From Puffinus mauretanicus (Eukaryota > Chordata > Aves > Procellariiformes > Procellariidae), in the NCBI GenBank assembly GCA_023333565.1, contig JAJKFH010002994.1, forward strand, positions 2,023,416 through 2,087,415: a stretch of DNA of 64,000 bases, given 5' to 3'. Below the pieces are notes generated by a model. The model was not told where the DNA came from. It did not search any database and saw nothing but the letters and a program-made list of their open reading frames with translations. Position 1 is the stretch's first letter. Every line of letters starts with the position of its first letter. Of this stretch, positions 59,850-64,000 are shown one piece after another. The translations under genes were made by a program, and so were the position numbers.

Positions 59850-60690
59850 AGCAGAGGCTCCGTCGGGAGCTGCTGCCGGCCGCGGGGGCTGAGCTCTCCG
59901 TTCACACACCGGTAGCTAAAGGTGGCACCCATGGGTCTCCAACATTATTTCGGTTCATGGTGAGGAGCAAAATGGGACCCCAAAGCCAGCCGGCACAGGC
60001 CGGGGCTCGGCGCTGGGGTCCCAGCCTTGCGACCAGCTCTCGGGGTCCCTGCTGGGGCGAGGCAAAGGGGCAGGACGGGTCCCCGCGCGTTTGGAGCCAG
60101 CCAGGTGTTGGTCTTTGGCCAAAGGACCTTGGAAACCCTCTTTGCCAAGGTCCCCTCCGAGGGCCGGCGTCCTTCGGAGGGCCGCGAGAGGCGTCACCCT
60201 GCAAAGACCTTGCAGCGGCGACGAGCTGAATGTGTGCGGGGGTGGGGGGGTGCTTAATTCCCCAAATACCGACATCCTCCTCTTCGGCTGTTGATGTTCC
60301 CTTGGGGCTGCTGGGACCCCCCGGACGCCAGGGGCCGGGGGTGCGGGGCCGGCCCCAGGGAGGGCAGCTTTGGGGAGGGACGATGAGCACCAGCCTGACC
60401 CGAGCGCGGCCGAAGGCAGGACCCCGGCGCCGCCCGAAACCTCTGCCCGCTGCGATGGGCACCGCGGGGCCGCAGCCCTCCCGGGGCGGGGGGGCACACA
60501 GCCGCGGCAGCTGGATGTTGCATCAAAACATCTTTTTTTTCCCCATTTTTTTGATCGTAGAGGTTTCCCCGGTCAAGGGCCACGGCTGCAGAGGGGCTGG
60601 AGAGCCACGGCGAGGACGGGGCAGGGAGCCCTGCACAGAAACCCGCCCGTCCTTCGCCGGCAGCTCCCGTGTTCGCGCGACCTGATTAAA
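59850..60690. promoter_or_regulatory. Strongest CpG-island-like segment; possible promoter region of the next gene
   Basis: Dense CpG with blocks such as ccgagcgcggccgaagg and ggcgccgcccg, and G runs on both strands; typical of a TATA-less vertebrate promoter. In human the gene after CLIP2 on the same strand is GTF2IRD1, so this may be its 5' region. No exon or start of that protein is present in the window. Alternatives are a regulatory CpG island without a promoter or simple GC-biased DNA. Confidence 0.35.
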
Positions 60691-61090
60691 TTAATTTTGG
60701 TGGCTTGGTTTTTCTTTTTTTTTTTTTTTTTTGGGGGGGGGCCCTGGCTTAAAAGATAATTAGCCAAAAGATGCCCTGATTTCTTTCTTCGGAGTAAGAT
60801 CTTCCATTTAATTATCCAGCGAGCGTGTCTTCACTCACCATTTATGCTCCCAGGAACAGCCGGTGCCGGGTGCGGATCGGGGACCGGCTCCGGCTGCCCT
60901 GTGGTGGTGCATTCCTTCCCCCCTTTCCCTTTTCCAGGGTAACTCCATGATCTCAGGAATCCCTGATCAATTTTGGCCCTCCGAGTCGGGCCAAGCGTCC
61001 CTTGACGGCTCCCAGAACTCCTGCACGGCCGAAATGAGGAACAGCACTGCCCGTGCCAGGACTTTCGCTGCTTAACCCAGGAGGGGGGGA
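60691..61090. other. Mixed intergenic segment with a T18-G9 homopolymer pair
   Basis: It opens with AT-rich sequence (cctgattaaattaatt) then T18 directly joined to G9 (60715-60741), and another AT-rich stretch at about 60745-60850. No gene recognised. Confidence 0.55.
60715..60741. repeat. Homopolymer pair T18 then G9
   Basis: Eighteen T followed immediately by nine G. Lengths are uncertain for technical reasons. Confidence 0.85.
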
Positions 61091-62095
61091 TAAGGTTGGG
61101 AATAATCCGTCATTTCCCTGACACCCTACTCTGAGCTGTAACGTGAGGGGAATGGCACCGTTGTTAATGAGGTCTTGGGAATAGTCACGGGTGACTAAAG
61201 CCAATCACCTAACGAACCTATAACGGGTGGTCCTCAGTGGGAGCCTTGGAGCCCCCCGGGACCGCAGCGGCTGCGCCAGCACCTCGCTCCGAGCCGGACA
61301 CCTCCCAGCTCGCGACCTCTCGAGTTTGGGAGCCGCGGAGGGTCACCGGGATTCGGGCTGAAACGCTCCTCGGGGCTCAGCCCTTCGCCCGTCGGGAAAC
61401 GCCAGGGCGTTTAACGTCAGTATTGCACGAGACTCGAGGGGAATTTTTAGCAGGTATACCTTTACAAGCTTTGGGACCATACTCATCCTCATACATACAT
61501 TGATCGACCTAGATCTTCGGCGCGTGTACGTGCATGACCACTAACAAGTACAATTTGTAGTTAAGTTGTTTTAGTGTTCGTAGTAAACTTGACTAACTCC
61601 TTTTGTAGCTGCCAAATTGATTAATGCTTAAGTCTTGTTAAGATCGTGTTGCTGCTGAACACCTTAACCCCTTCGTTATGAACGTGGCCCAGGTCTGAGA
61701 CCGAGGGTAGATCCAGCCGCACCGCGGCTCCCCTCTGCGAAGGAGTTTAGGGAGCAAGGGGGGCTGCTCGGAACCCCGTGACCCCGAGGGTCTCCTTCCC
61801 CTTTGGGACTCGACCCAAACCAAGTCTGAGACTAAGGTTGGGTCCAGCTCTGAGCCTCGTGACCCAACGGGAGGGTCCTCCTTACCCTTTCGTTCTCGGT
61901 CTTTCTATAAACCATTCCAACACAATTCTGACGCGATGTTCCCCGTGTACTTAATCCACGTGATGAGCGGTAGAGTGAGCCCTGCCACCGCGTTCCGTTC
62001 AGTCACCATCCTATAGAATTCTATTGAAGCACCTTTCCTCGATACCTTTGTCAGCGATTCTTCAAGCGGCCTCGACCTGCTCATTCGTGGCACCC
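61090..62095. mobile_element. Possible old LTR or other interspersed repeat, unidentified
   Basis: The segment differs in texture from its flanks. A GC-rich first part (to about 61425) is followed by an AT-richer middle with non-coding texture (61430-61680), then a degenerate direct duplication (61691-61810 against 61823-61893). TATAAA lies at 61907-61912. These features would fit an LTR on either strand, but I found no target-site duplication, primer-binding site or coding remnant, so the call is weak. Confidence 0.3.
61691..61893. repeat. Degenerate internal direct duplication
   Basis: A first copy starting aggtctgagaccgagggta and a second starting aagtctgagactaaggttg share the order gtctgagac, tccagc, a cgtgaccc block, agggtc, ctcctt or tccttcc, and cccttt. 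The first copy carries an extra insertion of about 45 bp in the middle. Confidence 0.6.
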
Positions 62096-62670
62096 CCCGT
62101 CCCGCCCCGAGGAGCCCCGTCCCACCGAACCCTTCCTCCCTCTTGGGCTTTTGCTGGGACCCGGCGCAGCCCCCAGCCCGCCGCCACCAGTGCAATGAGT
62201 TTGCCAGGCCTGATGCCACGGGGAGAGAGGGGGTGCCGGGTGCCTGCGTGGGGCTCGACAGAGCTGAACCCCCTTCCCCCACTCTCCAGAAACTGGAAAA
62301 AAGTGTTTTCTCTTACAATGTTTTCTCCTCCCCGTGGTCCGGGAGCAGTAATAAATCATCACTTATTTAAAACAAAATCCAGCGAATGGAGCCGCTGCAT
62401 AATGTGGGTGCTTCAAAGGGAGAAACCTGTCAGCAGTTTCCCAACTTTGGAGGTTAAAACGCTGTCAAGTTATTTTTAATAGTTTTTCATTTGTTTTAAT
62501 TTGCCGTTCCTTAATATGCAGCGAGGAACTCGGAAAATAAGCATTTCCTCCTCGGCCTCTGTGCCGCCGGGCAGGGGTGGCCGGGGACGGCGGCAGCGCC
62601 GACGGGGCGGAGGGGACCTCCCGGCACCGCCGCGCCTGGCTCTGGTGAACGGGGTGCTGCCAACGGGCAC
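62096..62670. other. Intergenic: GC-rich part, AT-rich block, then CpG-rich part
   Basis: An AT-rich block at about 62330-62560 contains cttcaaaggg (TCF-like), tatttaaaac and ttaatatgc and looks like a further candidate conserved element. It is followed by CpG-rich sequence directly up to the start of the pentamer array. No gene recognised. Confidence 0.5.
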
Positions 62671-64000
62671 GCCGGGCTGGGCAGGGCCGTGCCAAGCTGG
62701 GCCATGCTGGGCTGGGCCAGGCCGTGCCAAGCTGGGCCATGCCAGGCTGGGTCGTGCCGTGCCGAGACAGGCCATGCCCTGGTGGGCTGTGCCGTGTCAA
62801 GCTATGCCGTAACGGGCCATGCCAAGCCAGGCCGTGCCGTGCCGAGCAGGGCTGTGCGATGCCAAGCTGGGCCATGCCGAGCCAAGCCATGCTGAGCAAG
62901 GCTGTGCCAAGGTGTGCTGTGCCGTGCCGAGCTGTGCAGGGCCAGGCCATGCCAAGCCATGCCATGCTGAATCAAGCTAAGCCATGTGGGGCAAGGCTGT
63001 GCTGAGCTGTGCCATGCCATGCCAAACCATGTAGGGCCAGGCCATGCCAAGTCACACCATGCTGAGCCAAGCTGTGCCGAGCTGAGCCATGTGGGGCAAG
63101 ATTGCGCTGCGCTGTGCTATGCCAAGCCAAGCCATGCAGCACCACGCCAAGCCAAGCCATGCCGAGCCAAGCTGAGCCAAGCCATACAGGGCAAGGCTGT
63201 GCTGAGCTGTGCTATGCCGTGCCATGCCACGCCGTGCTGAGCTGAGCCGAGCCATGCAGGGCCAGTCCATGCCAAGCCATGCCATGCAAAGCCATGCCAT
63301 GTCAAGCCATGCTGTGCTGAGCCAAGCCACACAGGGCAAGGCTGTGCCAAGCCATGACATGCCAAGCCATGCCAAGCTGAGCCAAGCCAAGCCACGTGGG
63401 GCAAGGCTGCGCTGAGCTGAGCCGTGCAGTGCCAAGCTGTGCTGAGCCAAGCTGTGTGGGGCCAGGCTGTGCTGAGCTGTGTTGTGCCATGCTGAGCTGT
63501 GCAGGGCCAGGCCATGCCAAGCTGTGGCCATGCTGAGCCGGGTTGTGCAGAGCCGAGCTGTGCTGAGCCATGCCGTGCTGTGCAGGGTCAGGTCATGCCA
63601 AGCCATGCTGAGCCATGAGGGGCAAAGCTGTGACAAGCCGTGCTGTGCCATGCCGAGCCATGTAGGGTCAGGCCATGCCAAGCCATGCTGGGCCATGCCA
63701 AGCCATGCTATGCCATGCCAATCTGTGCAGGACCAGGCCATGCCAAGCCATGCTGTGCCATGCCAATCCGTGCAGGACCAGGCCATGCCAAGCCACGCCA
63801 TGCTGAGCTGAGACAAGCCATGCAAGGCCAGGCCATGCCAAGCCATGCTGTGCCATGCCAAGCCATGCTGTGCCATGCCAATCCGTGCAGGACCAGGCCA
63901 TGCCAACCCACGCCATGCTGAGCTGAGACAAGCCATGCTGTGCCAGGCCATGCCAAGCCGTGCTGTGCCATGCCAAACCATGCTGTGCCATGCCAATCCG
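62671..64000. repeat. Satellite-like array in a 5-bp register (GCCAT/GCCAA/GCTGA/GCTGT)
   Basis: From 62671 the sequence can be cut into consecutive 5-mers nearly all beginning with G and mostly of the form GCCAT, GCCAA, GCCAG, GCTGA, GCTGT or GCAGG. The frame is unbroken to about 63530, where one extra G shifts it by 1, and then holds to the window end, where the array is still running. The lack of TAA, TAG and TGA on the minus strand keeps long frames open (to 314 codons of Met-Ala-Trp-His-Gly-Leu type), but a 5-bp repeat has no coding periodicity. Confidence 0.95.
63672..64000. repeat. Higher-order repeat inside the pentamer array (about 115 bp)
   Basis: Blocks of 9, 10 and 13 pentamers recur. 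The segment at 63832-63885 matches 63947-64000 with 2 differences in 54 bases, and 63782-63831 matches 63897-63946 with 4 differences in 50, both at an offset of 115 bp. The cluster tccgtgcaggaccag marks each block end. Confidence 0.85.

Noticed and set aside
59385..60497. Several 150-207 codon frames on both strands
   Set aside because: CpG-island composition explains them; none has splice-bounded or conserved-looking protein features, and none resembles GTF2IRD1.
63052..63996. 314-codon minus-strand open frame (repeating Met-Ala-Trp-His-Gly-Leu) and similar frames across the satellite
   Set aside because: A 5-bp repeat without stop-forming words leaves most frames open; translation repeats every 5 codons because of the 5-bp register, not because of selection on a protein. 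No domain or start context supports it.
1..64000. tRNA, rRNA, CRISPR, operon or phage-type features
   Set aside because: I saw no tRNA or rRNA signature; the spliced gene, CR1 tail and CpG islands show vertebrate nuclear DNA, where prokaryotic feature classes do not apply.

Overview
The window is vertebrate nuclear DNA, most likely from a bird. It holds short exons with GT/AG borders spread over long introns, a reverse-oriented CR1 LINE tail of avian type near 3.7 kb, compact introns, and strong swings between AT-rich and CpG-rich sequence. Species was not determined.

From position 1 to about 52.77 kb the + strand carries one gene, CLIP2 (CLIP-115, CAP-Gly domain containing linker protein 2). 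I read fifteen coding exons, 10203-10741 to 48579-48590. Every junction keeps the reading frame, giving 1003 residues and a stop. Two CAP-Gly domains (each with GKNDG), a Ser-rich linker and a long coiled coil follow in the CLIP order. The C-terminus is the CLIP2 type and lacks the zinc knuckles of CLIP1. The N-terminal exon (about 40 residues) is not in the window, so bases 1-10202 are intron. The 3' UTR is about 4.2 kb and ends at a poly(A) signal at 52744.

From 52.8 to 62.6 kb I see no coding exon. GC- and CpG-rich stretches alternate with AT-rich blocks that look like conserved non-coding elements. In amniotes with known synteny (human 7q11.23) the next gene is GTF2IRD1, so this is probably its upstream regulatory region; that is inference. 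A block at about 61.1-62.1 kb differs from its surroundings, contains a degenerate internal duplication and may be an old LTR or other interspersed repeat. A 140-bp sequence at 53.56 kb has a diverged second copy inside a CLIP2 intron at 43.76 kb.

From about 62.67 kb to the window end there is a satellite-like array in a 5-bp register (GCCAT, GCCAA, GCTGA, GCTGT and similar), with one 1-bp slip near 63.53 kb and a nested period of about 115 bp at the distal end. The long ORFs across this array are artefacts of low stop content.

The most notable points are a 105-nt in-frame CLIP2 cassette exon behind a 48-nt uninterrupted pyrimidine tract, tandem GTAAGT donors 7 nt apart after exon 10, the pentamer array and its higher-order structure, and the putative regulatory landscape downstream of CLIP2. 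All family and synteny statements rest on recall of known proteins; no database search was run.
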